A DNA stretch of 10,416 nt from DASUSH01 sp036375215 (GTDB lineage Bacteria; Actinomycetota; Thermoleophilia; Solirubrobacterales; 70-9): positions 1 through 10,416 of the forward strand of contig DASUSH010000110.1 of assembly GCA_036375215.1 (NCBI GenBank), in the 5' to 3' direction. How positions within the stretch are numbered: the stretch's first letter is position 1; every line of letters starts with the position of its first letter. The translations under genes were made by a program, and so were the position numbers. The notes below the pieces were generated by a model. The model ran no database searches, was not told where the DNA came from, and saw only the letters and a program-made list of their open reading frames with translations. This document shows, piece after piece, positions 1 through 6,409 of the stretch.

Positions 1-349
<349 letters not shown>

Positions 350-424
350 TACTTTGTTTCCGCGCCCGTGACCGTCCTTGCGTGCAGTTTTCAAGCCTCG
401 CCGGGGCCGGCCCGGCCTCGAACG

Positions 425-545
425 ATTTCGGTGGCAATAGCGAGAGGGAAACACCTCTTCCCATTCCGAACAGAGCCGTTAAGCCTCTCTGCGCCGATGG
501 TACTTGGTGGGCAACTGCCTGGGAGAGTAGGTCGCCGCCGGTTCT
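425..545 (+). rRNA. rrf: 5S ribosomal RNA
   Basis: This is a complete 5S rRNA. Conserved landmarks are CCATTCCGAACAGAG (loop B/C region, from 471) and GCGCCGATGGTA (loop E region, 491-502). Helix I is visible: CGGTGGC at 429-435 pairs with GCCGCCG at 534-540 with one G-U wobble. The ends are set from helix I and the usual length near 120 nt, so either boundary could be off by a few bases. It follows the 23S gene on the same strand and is followed directly by an intrinsic terminator, so it closes the rRNA operon. Confidence 0.95.
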
Positions 546-553
546 TTGATTGA

Positions 554-580
554 GGGCCGCCCCACGGGGCGGCCCTTTTT
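554..580 (+). terminator. Intrinsic terminator of the rRNA operon
   Basis: An almost perfect GC hairpin (GGGCCGCCCC at 554-563 against GGGGCGGCCC at 566-575, with the innermost pair open to form the loop) is followed at once by five T residues (576-580). Placed about 10 nt after 5S, it is a textbook rho-independent terminator. Confidence 0.93.
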
Positions 581-587
581 CGTGCGC

Positions 588-593
588 TACTGT
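588..593 (+). promoter_or_regulatory. Putative -10 box for a leaderless M28 peptidase mRNA
   Basis: TACTGT fits the TANNNT -10 pattern and sits 8 nt before the ATG at 602. No Shine-Dalgarno sequence precedes that ATG. The spacing suggests transcription starts at or next to the start codon. This rests only on pattern and spacing. Confidence 0.35.
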
Positions 594-601
594 CGCCCGC
601 G

Positions 602-1786
602 ATGGAGACCTCGGAGGCCCTTGCCGTCGGATCCGGCGAGGACGTCGAAGACGTCGAGCGCTGGATCACCCTGCTCTGCGAGGAGGTCGGTCCGCGCCGG
701 CCCACCTCGCGATCGGAGGCTGTCGCCGCGACCGCGATGCGCGGCGAGCTGCGCGCCGAGGGAGTCGACGCCGAGACCGAGCCGTATCCGGGCTACTCGA
801 GCTTCGCCTGGCCGTACGGCCTGATCCTCGCCGCCGCGGTGGCGCCGGCGCTCCTGCCGCCGAGGTTGCGGCGCACGCGCGCGGGCATCGCGGCGGCAGC
901 GGCGGGCGCGATGGCGCTCGAGGGGGAGCTCCGCACGACGCCGGTGTCCGACCTGCTCGCGAGGCGCGAGGGCCGCAGCCTGGTCGCGACGCTCGAGCCG
1001 CGCGCGGAGGCCCGCCGCACGCTCTGCCTGGTGAGCCACCTCGACAGCTCGCGATCCGGCCTGCTCTTCCACCCGGGGGCCGCGCGCCTGCTCGGTCGCT
1101 GGATCACGCTCCAGTCGCTGGGCGTGCTGGTCGGGGCGGCGGAGCCGCTCCTGTCCCGCTCACGCCCTGGCCGATGGCTCCTCGCCGCGGCGCGCTCGGT
1201 CGCGGCGGCGGGGCTCGCCCTGCTGGCCGAGCGGGAGCTGCGGGGATCCGACGTCCAGGGCGCCAACGACAACGCCTCGGGCGTCGCTGTCGCGGCCCGT
1301 CTGATCGCCGAGCGCGCCGCGAACCGGCCGGCGAACACGCGCCTCGTCTTCCTCGCCACCGGCGGGGAGGAGGCGGGACTGCTCGGCGCCCAGGAGTTCC
1401 TGCGCCGGCGCGACACCGGCGGCTGGATCTTCCTCAACTTCGACGGCGTCGGCGCGCCGGCGACCCTTCGCTATCTGAGCCAGGAGGGCGTCTTTCGCCG
1501 CTGGCCCGCCGACGCGGGCCTCGTCCGGCTCGCGGGCGAGCTCGCCGAGCGCCGTCCCGAGCTCGGCCTCGAGCGCCAGGAGGTCCCCGCCGGCCTCACC
1601 TACGACACGACGCCGGTGCTCGCCCGCGGCGGCCGCGCGATGACCCTCAGCGCGCAGGACGAGACCATCCCCAACCTGCACACGCCGAGCGACGTGCCCG
1701 AGAGCCTCGACCGCGACACGCTGCGGCGATCCCTCGAGGTCGGCCGCGAGCTGATCGCGGCGATCGACCGGGGAGAGGCGGACTGA
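602..1786 (+). CDS. M28 family zinc metallopeptidase with membrane segments
   Basis: A 394-residue putative aminopeptidase-like hydrolase. The M28 co-catalytic zinc signature can be read in order: S-H146-L-D148, then G-A-N-D223-N-A-S-G, then T-G-G-E256-E257-A-G (E256 expected as general base), N-F-D281-G and H360-T-P-S-D. All five expected zinc ligands are therefore present. Hydrophobic stretches at about 70-86, 95-106, 165-183 and 191-209 suggest membrane association. The latter pair lies between the HxD motif and the second-ligand motif, which are normally about 10 residues apart. ATG 602 has no Shine-Dalgarno and follows the rRNA terminator by 21 nt; a TANNNT box suggests a leaderless transcript. 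The neighbouring gene downstream is convergent, so this gene is probably monocistronic. The fold and metal site are well supported; the substrate is unknown. Confidence 0.85.
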   Translation: METSEALAVGSGEDVEDVERWITLLCEEVGPRRPTSRSEAVAATAMRGELRAEGVDAETEPYPGYSSFAWPYGLILAAAVAPALLPPRLRRTRAGIAAAAAGAMALEGELRTTPVSDLLARREGRSLVATLEPRAEARRTLCLVSHLDSSRSGLLFHPGAARLLGRWITLQSLGVLVGAAEPLLSRSRPGRWLLAAARSVAAAGLALLAERELRGSDVQGANDNASGVAVAARLIAERAANRPANTRLVFLATGGEEAGLLGAQEFLRRRDTGGWIFLNFDGVGAPATLRYLSQEGVFRRWPADAGLVRLAGELAERRPELGLERQEVPAGLTYDTTPVLARGGRAMTLSAQDETIPNLHTPSDVPESLDRDTLRRSLEVGRELIAAIDRGEAD

Positions 1787-1821
1787 CCGCGCCTCGGGTC
1801 GCGGGCGCGTAGGGAACGACG

Positions 1822-1870
1822 GACGTTGGCCGACTTTCGATGCTCACGGCATCGTTTCGCGGCCAACGTC
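1822..1870. repeat. 49-nt nested inverted repeat between convergent genes (possible bidirectional terminator)
   Basis: The outer arms GACGTTGGCCG (1822-1832) and CGGCCAACGTC (1860-1870) are perfect 11-bp complements. Inside them CGATG (1838-1842) pairs with CATCG (1850-1854) around a 7-nt loop. The element fills the gap between the M28 gene stop (1786) and the stop of the opposite-strand PPOX-like gene (1872). There is no clean T tract, so it may act as a bidirectional transcription stop or be a copy of a dispersed palindromic repeat. Confidence 0.7.
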
Positions 1871-1871
1871 T

Positions 1872-2337
1872 TCAGCGCTCCCGGCGCTCGACCCCCCGCC
1901 CGGGGTGCCAGGCCTCGATCACCATCCTCGTGCGCCCGTCGTTCAGCCCGACGACGACGAGCTCGGTGATGTCCGCGCGGAAGAGGTGGTAGTCGCCGTC
2001 ACCGGAGCCGCCGCCGCGCGCCCGCTTCAGGTCGGAGTCGTCGACCTCGATCGCGCGCCCGGCGAGCTTGGCGTCGCCCTCCCAGCCGCCCTCCGGGACT
2101 GCCGAGCCGCTGTGCAGGGCGAAGCGGGGGTCCCGGCGCAGGTCGAGCGCCTTCACCCCTTCCACATGCTCCCGAACCAGAGCTCGCCGTCGGCGAGCTG
2201 GATCTCCGAGCCGCTGATCCGCGGGCTGCCGTCCGTTCGCAACGTCGCCGGGTCAGGTGGGTGTGGGCCTCGAGGTGGTCCCGCGCCCGCTTCGCGAGCT
2301 CCGGCGCCGCGGACTCGATCTCGCTCCAGCTCGCCAC
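1872..2337 (-). pseudogene. Pyridoxamine 5'-phosphate oxidase-like (PPOX, split-barrel) protein, two frameshifts
   Basis: Joining three frames on the minus strand gives a protein of about 155 residues that resembles small FMN/F420-binding PPOX-family oxidoreductases. Frame one starts at GTG 2337 (VASWSEIESAAPELA) and runs through EAHTHLT. Frame two continues as ATLRTDGSPRISGSEI to ELWFGSMWKG. Frame three gives VKALDLRRDPRFALHS and DAKLAGRA, ending VIEAWHPGRGV. The shift near 2249-2250 looks like loss of one base in an ACC-CTG-GCG context. The shift at 2156-2160 is loss of one G from a run that should have five; without it frame two stops at once. A TAGGGT -10-like box (2345-2350) lies 7 nt before the GTG. 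The neighbouring 3.4-kb dnaE2 frame is intact, which favours genuine decay, but sequencing indels remain possible. The family is well supported; the cofactor and substrate are not known. Confidence 0.78.
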
Positions 2338-2344
2338 GGCGCCG

Positions 2345-2350
2345 ACCCTA
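2345..2350 (-). promoter_or_regulatory. Putative -10 box of the PPOX-like gene
   Basis: Read on the minus strand this is TAGGGT, a TANNNT hexamer ending 7 nt before the GTG at 2337. That is the same leaderless geometry as seen before the M28 gene. There is no separate evidence for it. Confidence 0.3.
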
Positions 2351-2377
2351 GCCGCAGGGCCGGTGGGCGCGGCTGGA

Positions 2378-2393
2378 TGCCGGGCGCCCGGCA
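2378..2393. repeat. 16-bp perfect palindrome in the intergenic region
   Basis: TGCCGGGCGCCCGGCA is its own reverse complement. It lies between the stop of the small SOS-associated gene (2426) and the start of the PPOX-like pseudogene (2337). It could form a GC hairpin at the end of the small gene's transcript or be an operator; there is no T tract, so a terminator role is uncertain. Confidence 0.4.
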
Positions 2394-2425
2394 GCCGCCG
2401 GCCCTGGCCAGCGCAGGAGGCAGCG

Positions 2426-2665
2426 CTAGCGCAGGGCGGCGATGCAGCCGGGATCGGGGGTCCGGCGAGCTTCGCATCCGCCACGCCGGGCGCGCCCGAA
2501 GGCCTCCCAACCGTCCGCGGCGGTAGCCGCGGCGGCGCCTTCGCACGCGCCCGCGCCCGATGCTGCGACGGGCTCGAACCCGTACTCACCGAGCGTGGCG
2601 AAATCGATCAAGAGGTCGACCGCGCCGGCTGCGCGGTCCATCAGTTGTTCTCTCAGCTTGCTCAT
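2426..2665 (-). CDS. Small unknown protein with its own SOS box (79 aa)
   Basis: I do not recognise this family. The predicted protein has two parts. The N-terminal part (about 1-32) begins MSKLREQLMDRAAGAVDLLI and continues to FATLGEYGFEP, probably an amphipathic helix. The second part is rich in Ala and Gly and has three cysteines, C42, C66 and C74, the last two flanking an Arg/Pro-rich stretch. An upstream in-frame ATG at 2701 would add 12 residues but lies inside a perfect LexA box, so ATG 2665 is preferred. No convincing Shine-Dalgarno precedes either start. The gene is on the dnaE2 strand, its start 67 nt after the dnaE2 stop codon, and appears to have its own damage-inducible promoter. 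Existence is supported by the SOS box, the gene-like N-terminus and codon use; no function can be assigned. Confidence 0.62.
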   Translation of the reverse strand: MSKLREQLMDRAAGAVDLLIDFATLGEYGFEPVAASGAGACEGAAAATAADGWEAFGRARRGGCEARRTPDPGCIAALR

Positions 2666-2693
2666 GGGTGGGGAAGCTACGTTCGGCTCCGGA

Positions 2694-2709
2694 CAGAACA
2701 TACGTTCTG
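2694..2709 (-). promoter_or_regulatory. LexA binding site (SOS box) upstream of the small gene
   Basis: CAGAACATACGTTCTG contains GAAC-ATAC-GTTC, a full match to the Gram-positive/actinobacterial LexA consensus GAACRNRYGTTC, with perfect 6-bp outer arms. On the minus strand it overlaps a possible -10 hexamer, TATGTT (2697-2702), so bound LexA would block RNA polymerase. It ends 28 nt before ATG 2665. The opposite strand has no gene close enough to be its target. Confidence 0.85.
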
Positions 2710-2732
2710 CAAGGGATGTTGCAGGGATGGGC

Positions 2733-5700
2733 TCATCCGCGCCTGCCGAAGCTGTGCACGGCGGGTAGCGCGGCCTCCAGATCGCCGGCCTCGGCGCCCG
2801 TCTCGCGCCCCGTCTCGCGCCCGACCGAGGGCTCGATCTGGCGGACCTCGGCGGGCGGCAGGTCGGGCCGGTGGAGGCGCTCGAGCCGCGCGACCACGAG
2901 GTTGATGTTCGCCCCGCGGCGCTCGAGGCGGCCGTGGGCGAGCAGGAGCGGCCCGGTCCGGGCCACCATGCGGTGCTTCGCGTAGACCTGCGGGGGCACG
3001 ATCAGGTTGATCGTGCCGTGCTCGTCCTCGAGCAGCATGAAGAGGATCCCCTTGGCGGTCGCCGGCCGCTGGCGGGCGACGACGAGGCCGGCGACGCGGA
3101 TCTCGGCGCGGTCCTTGATGCGGCGCAGGTCGGCGCTCGTCGCGACGGTCCGGTCGAGGCTCGGCCGCAGGATGCCCATCGGGTGCTCCCCCAGCGTCAT
3201 CCCGGTCGAGGAGTAGTCGGCGACGAGCCGCTCCCACTCGCCGAGCTCGCGCAGGCGCGGCGCCGCCGGCACCGCCAGCGGCAGGGCGAGCTGGTCCGCC
3301 GTCTGCCCGCCGCTGCCGGCAATCCGGTTATTTCGGCTCGGCAGCGCCCCGGCGGTGATCCCCAGCCGCCACAGCGCCGCCCGCCGCCCGCCCGGCTCGA
3401 GCCCGTCGCAGGCGCCCGCCCAGGCGAGCCGCTCGAGCGCGTCGGCGCTGGCTCCCGAGCGCGAGGCGAGGTCACCGACGTCGGCGAAGGCGCCGCCGCG
3501 CTCGCGCTCTGAGGCGAGCGTCCCCATCTCGTCCTCGCGCACGCCGTTCACGTACCCGAGGCCGATCCGCACCCCGCCGTCCTCGGTCGTGCAGTCGACC
3601 GCGCTCGCGTTCACGTCGACGCCGCGCAGCTCGATCCCGCGGCGCTGCGCCTCGTGGACGAGCGCGTCCGGCGGGTAGAAGCCCATCGGCTGCTCGTTCA
3701 GGAGCGAGCAGAGGAACTCGGGGCCGTAGTGGACCCGCAGCCAGGTCGACTGATATGCCAGCAGGCCGAACGCGGCCGCGTGCGCCTTCGGGAAGCCGAA
3801 GCCCGAGAATCCGACCACCTGCTCGAAGACGCGCTCGGCGACCTCGGGCTCGACGCCGTTCCGGATCGCGCCGGCGAGGAAGCGGTCCTGGTAGGACATC
3901 ATCGCCGCCTCCGAGCGCTTGCGGCTCATCGCCCGCCGCAGTCCTTCGGCCTCGCCCGCGGTGAAGCCCGCGAGCGCCATCGCCACCTGCAGCACCTGCT
4001 CCTGGAAGACGATCGCCCCGAGCGTGTCGCCGAGCACCGGCTCGAGCGCCGGGTGCGCGTAGGGCACCTCGTAGCCGGGATCGGCGCGCAGCTTCTCGCG
4101 CGCGTCGAGGTAGGGGTGGACGGCGCCGCCCTGGATCGGCCCCGGCCGCACGATCGCGACCTGCACGGTGATGTCGTCGAGCGTCTCCGGCAGCGAGCGG
4201 GTCAGCATCTGCATCTGCGCCCGGCTCTCGATCTGGAAGACCCCGGTCGTGTCCGCCGCGCGAATCGCGCGGAACGTCTCGGGGTCGTCCATCGGGATCC
4301 GCGAGAGATCGACGAACTCGCCGCGGGTGCGCGCGATCTCGTCGACCGCACGCTCGACCGCGGAGAGCATGCCGAGCCCGAGCAGGTCGATCTTGAGGAA
4401 GCCGGCGTCCGCGCACGAGTCCTTGTCCCACTGCGCGATCTGCCGGCCCTCCATCGCCGCCGGCACCACCGGGCAGATGTCGGTGAGCGGCCGCGTCGAG
4501 AGGACCATCCCGCCGGGGTGCTGGGAGGCGTGGCGGGGCTGGCCGTGGGCCTCGCGGGCGAGCTCGGCGAGCTCGCGCCAGCGCTGCGTCCCGGCCCGGG
4601 TGCTGCCGATCGCCTCGGCCATGTCCTCTCCCACCGACTCGCGGCGGTCGTACATGTCGACCATCCGCGCGACCCGCTCGACCTCGCCCAGTGGCAGGCC
4701 GAGGACCTTGCCGAAGTCGCGCACCGCGCTGCGCGAGCGGTAGGTGGGGAAGGCGGCGACGAGCGCCGAGCGCTCCGGTCCGTAGCGCTCGTGGATCCGC
4801 GGGATCAGGCGCTCGCGGATGTCGCGCGGGAAGTCGAGGTCGATGTCCGGGACGTCCGTGATCTCCTCGTTCAGGAAGCGGCCGAGGAAGAGCTCGTTGC
4901 GGACCGGGTCGATGTGCGAGAGGCCGGTCAGGTAGCAGACGACCGAGCTGACGCTCGAGCCCCGTCCCCGGCCCGGGGGCAGCAGCATCCGCGCCGAGTC
5001 CGGGCCGCGGACCTCGGCCGCGATCTCGCGGGCGAGCTCGAGCAGGTCGTAGTGGAGGAGGAAGAAGCCGGAGAGCCCGAGCGAGCGGATCACCCGCAGC
5101 TCCTCGGCGAGCCGGCGCCGGGCGTCGTCGAGCTGCGGGGTGCCGGCGTAGCGGTGCTCGAGCCGGCCCGCGCAGATCTCGGCGAGGGCTCGGTCGGCGC
5201 CGGGGTCCTCCGAGCCGGGGTAGCGGTAGCCGAGGTCGCGGGTCAGGTCGAACTCGAGCATCTCCGCGAGGCGCCCCGACTCGGCCACCGCCTCGGGGTG
5301 GTCGCGGAGAAGCGTCGCCGCGGTCTCCGCCGGAGGCCGCAGCCAGGCGCTCGCGTTGCCGCGCCGTCGCGGCTCGGTCTCCTCGAGCGTGCCGCCGAGC
5401 CGGACCGCGACGAGCGCGTCCTGGAGCCGCGCTCGCCGGGGGTCGTGCATGTGGACGTTGCCGGTCGCGACCGCCGGCACCCCGAGCCGCCCGGCGACGC
5501 CCTCGAGCCAGCGGTTGCGGGCCCGGTCGTGGCGCCAGAGCGGGCGCTGCAGCTCAACCCGGAAGCGATCGCGCCCGAAGGCGTCGCGGAGCCTCAGCCC
5601 GAGCGCCTGCGCGGCGGCGGTCTCGCCCCGCGCCCAGCGGCCGGCGAGGGCGCCGTCGCGGGCGCAGCCGGAGAGGCAGACGACCCCCTCGGCGTGCGCC

Positions 5701-6167
5701 TCGACCTCGTCGAGGGCGACGGCGGGGGGGAGGGGCTCGCGGCCGGGCTTCGGCCGGGTCCCCGCGTGGGCGCGGGTCGCGAGCCGGCAGAGGTTGCGAT
5801 AGCCCTCGGCCGAGGCCGCGAGCAGGGTCAGGTGGAACCTGTCACCCGAGGGGTCTGACCCCAAAGGGACAGGTCCCTCCGGCTCCGCCGTCAGCTCCAT
5901 CCCGGTGATCGGGCGGACGCCGTAGTGCGTGCAGGCCTGCGCGAACTCCATCGCCCCCCAGAGCCCGTCGTGGTCGGTCAGCGCGATCGCCCCGTGGCCG
6001 CGCTCGGCGGCGGCGAGCGCGAGCTCCTCCGGCAGCGAGGCGCCGTCGCCGAAGGAGTAGGAGGAGTGGGTGTGGAGCTCGACGTAGGAACAACCCCGGC
6101 CGGATCCCCTCAACAAGGTTGCCGCGCCCGAGTCCGGCCGGGCCCCGGTTGTCGTCGATGCGCTCAT
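2733..6167 (-). CDS. dnaE2: Error-prone DNA polymerase III alpha subunit DnaE2 (ImuC)
   Basis: This is the C-family translesion polymerase of the SOS mutasome, 1144 residues. The PHP domain (about 28-245) has L-H32-T-H34-S and T-D65-H-D-G. The polymerase core carries the catalytic aspartates in P-D441-I-D443-L-D-F and in K-I-D594-L-L-G-L. GFGFPKAHAAAFG (790-802) is the conserved fingers-region motif. An HhH region follows (about 830-925), then an OB-fold (about 1022-1100, IRVAGLVVARQRPATAKG). It ends soon after the OB-fold, without the long C-terminal tail of replicative DnaE1. QLALPL at 959-964 resembles a sliding-clamp-binding motif. ATG 6167 overlaps the stop of the upstream gene as ATGA, which fixes the start; a longer open frame exists but would run through the neighbouring gene. 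Residues 98-111 are encoded by a palindromic element that looks like an in-frame insertion. Expression is probably controlled from the LexA box before imuB. Confidence 0.96.
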   Translation of the reverse strand: MSASTTTGARPDSGAATLLRGSGRGCSYVELHTHSSYSFGDGASLPEELALAAAERGHGAIALTDHDGLWGAMEFAQACTHYGVRPITGMELTAEPEGPVPLGSDPSGDRFHLTLLAASAEGYRNLCRLATRAHAGTRPKPGREPLPPAVALDEVEAHAEGVVCLSGCARDGALAGRWARGETAAAQALGLRLRDAFGRDRFRVELQRPLWRHDRARNRWLEGVAGRLGVPAVATGNVHMHDPRRARLQDALVAVRLGGTLEETEPRRRGNASAWLRPPAETAATLLRDHPEAVAESGRLAEMLEFDLTRDLGYRYPGSEDPGADRALAEICAGRLEHRYAGTPQLDDARRRLAEELRVIRSLGLSGFFLLHYDLLELAREIAAEVRGPDSARMLLPPGRGRGSSVSSVVCYLTGLSHIDPVRNELFLGRFLNEEITDVPDIDLDFPRDIRERLIPRIHERYGPERSALVAAFPTYRSRSAVRDFGKVLGLPLGEVERVARMVDMYDRRESVGEDMAEAIGSTRAGTQRWRELAELAREAHGQPRHASQHPGGMVLSTRPLTDICPVVPAAMEGRQIAQWDKDSCADAGFLKIDLLGLGMLSAVERAVDEIARTRGEFVDLSRIPMDDPETFRAIRAADTTGVFQIESRAQMQMLTRSLPETLDDITVQVAIVRPGPIQGGAVHPYLDAREKLRADPGYEVPYAHPALEPVLGDTLGAIVFQEQVLQVAMALAGFTAGEAEGLRRAMSRKRSEAAMMSYQDRFLAGAIRNGVEPEVAERVFEQVVGFSGFGFPKAHAAAFGLLAYQSTWLRVHYGPEFLCSLLNEQPMGFYPPDALVHEAQRRGIELRGVDVNASAVDCTTEDGGVRIGLGYVNGVREDEMGTLASERERGGAFADVGDLASRSGASADALERLAWAGACDGLEPGGRRAALWRLGITAGALPSRNNRIAGSGGQTADQLALPLAVPAAPRLRELGEWERLVADYSSTGMTLGEHPMGILRPSLDRTVATSADLRRIKDRAEIRVAGLVVARQRPATAKGILFMLLEDEHGTINLIVPPQVYAKHRMVARTGPLLLAHGRLERRGANINLVVARLERLHRPDLPPAEVRQIEPSVGRETGRETGAEAGDLEAALPAVHSFGRRG
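5837..5874. repeat. Palindromic element embedded in frame in dnaE2
   Basis: The outer arms ACCTGTC (5837-5843) and GACAGGT (5868-5874) flank an inner palindrome GGGGTCTGACCCC (5850-5862). Further CCC/GGG complementarity lies between them, so several alternative stems are possible. The element falls entirely within dnaE2 codons 98-111, between the E-L-T-A-E strand of the PHP domain and R-F-H-L-T-L-L-A. It resembles REP/MITE-type interspersed repeats rather than a coding necessity. Confidence 0.75.
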
Positions 6168-6409
6168 GCCCGCTGCGAGAACCAGCGCCCGGCGTCGCCG
6201 TCGGGCTCGCGGAAGACGACGACGCAGCGCCCGTCGGCGAGCGCCAACTCGAAGTAGCGGCGGCTGAGCGGCCGCGGCGTCCACCAGCGGTCCTCGACCA
6301 CCCATTCCTCGCGCACGGCGTCGACCACGACCGGCCCGACCGCCGTCGGCACCCCGTCCTCGCCGGCGCGGACGTCGGCGGGCCGAGGGCCGTAGACGAT
6401 CTCGCTCAT
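6164..6409 (-). CDS. DUF6504-like small protein of the mutasome cassette (81 aa)
   Basis: The compact 81-residue protein contains V-R-E-E-W-V-V-E-D-R-W-W (32-43) and S-R-R-Y-F-E-L-A-L-A-D-G-R (49-61), then V-V-V-F-R-E (63-68). The W-V-V-x-D-x-W-W / Y-F-x-L pattern resembles actinobacterial DUF6504 proteins, which I recall being encoded beside error-prone polymerase genes; this match is from memory. It has no signal peptide or membrane segment, so it should be cytosolic. Its ATG (6409) overlaps the stop of the 30-aa ORF as ATGA, and its TGA (6166-6164) overlaps the dnaE2 ATG the same way. There is no Shine-Dalgarno before 6409, so translation is probably coupled. A role as accessory factor for ImuB/DnaE2 is inferred from context only. 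Confidence 0.85.
   Translation of the reverse strand: MSEIVYGPRPADVRAGEDGVPTAVGPVVVDAVREEWVVEDRWWTPRPLSRRYFELALADGRCVVVFREPDGDAGRWFSQRA

Noticed and set aside
350..424. Possible tRNA or other RNA in the 23S-5S spacer
   Set aside because: The spacer is only about 75 nt and shows no tRNA-like cloverleaf or conserved T-loop.
550..1812. 420-aa plus-strand frame overlapping the M28 gene, very rich in Arg, Ala and Gly
   Set aside because: It is a GC-bias shadow; the 602-1786 frame carries all M28 motifs and this one has none.
2253..2589. Several overlapping open frames on both strands around 2253-2589
   Set aside because: They are compositional shadows; only the PPOX-like frames and the SOS-boxed small gene have gene-like sequence or context.
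3654..5858. 734-aa open frame antisense to dnaE2
   Set aside because: Composition is Arg/Ala/Glu/Leu shadow type with no recognisable domain; the opposite strand encodes an intact polymerase.
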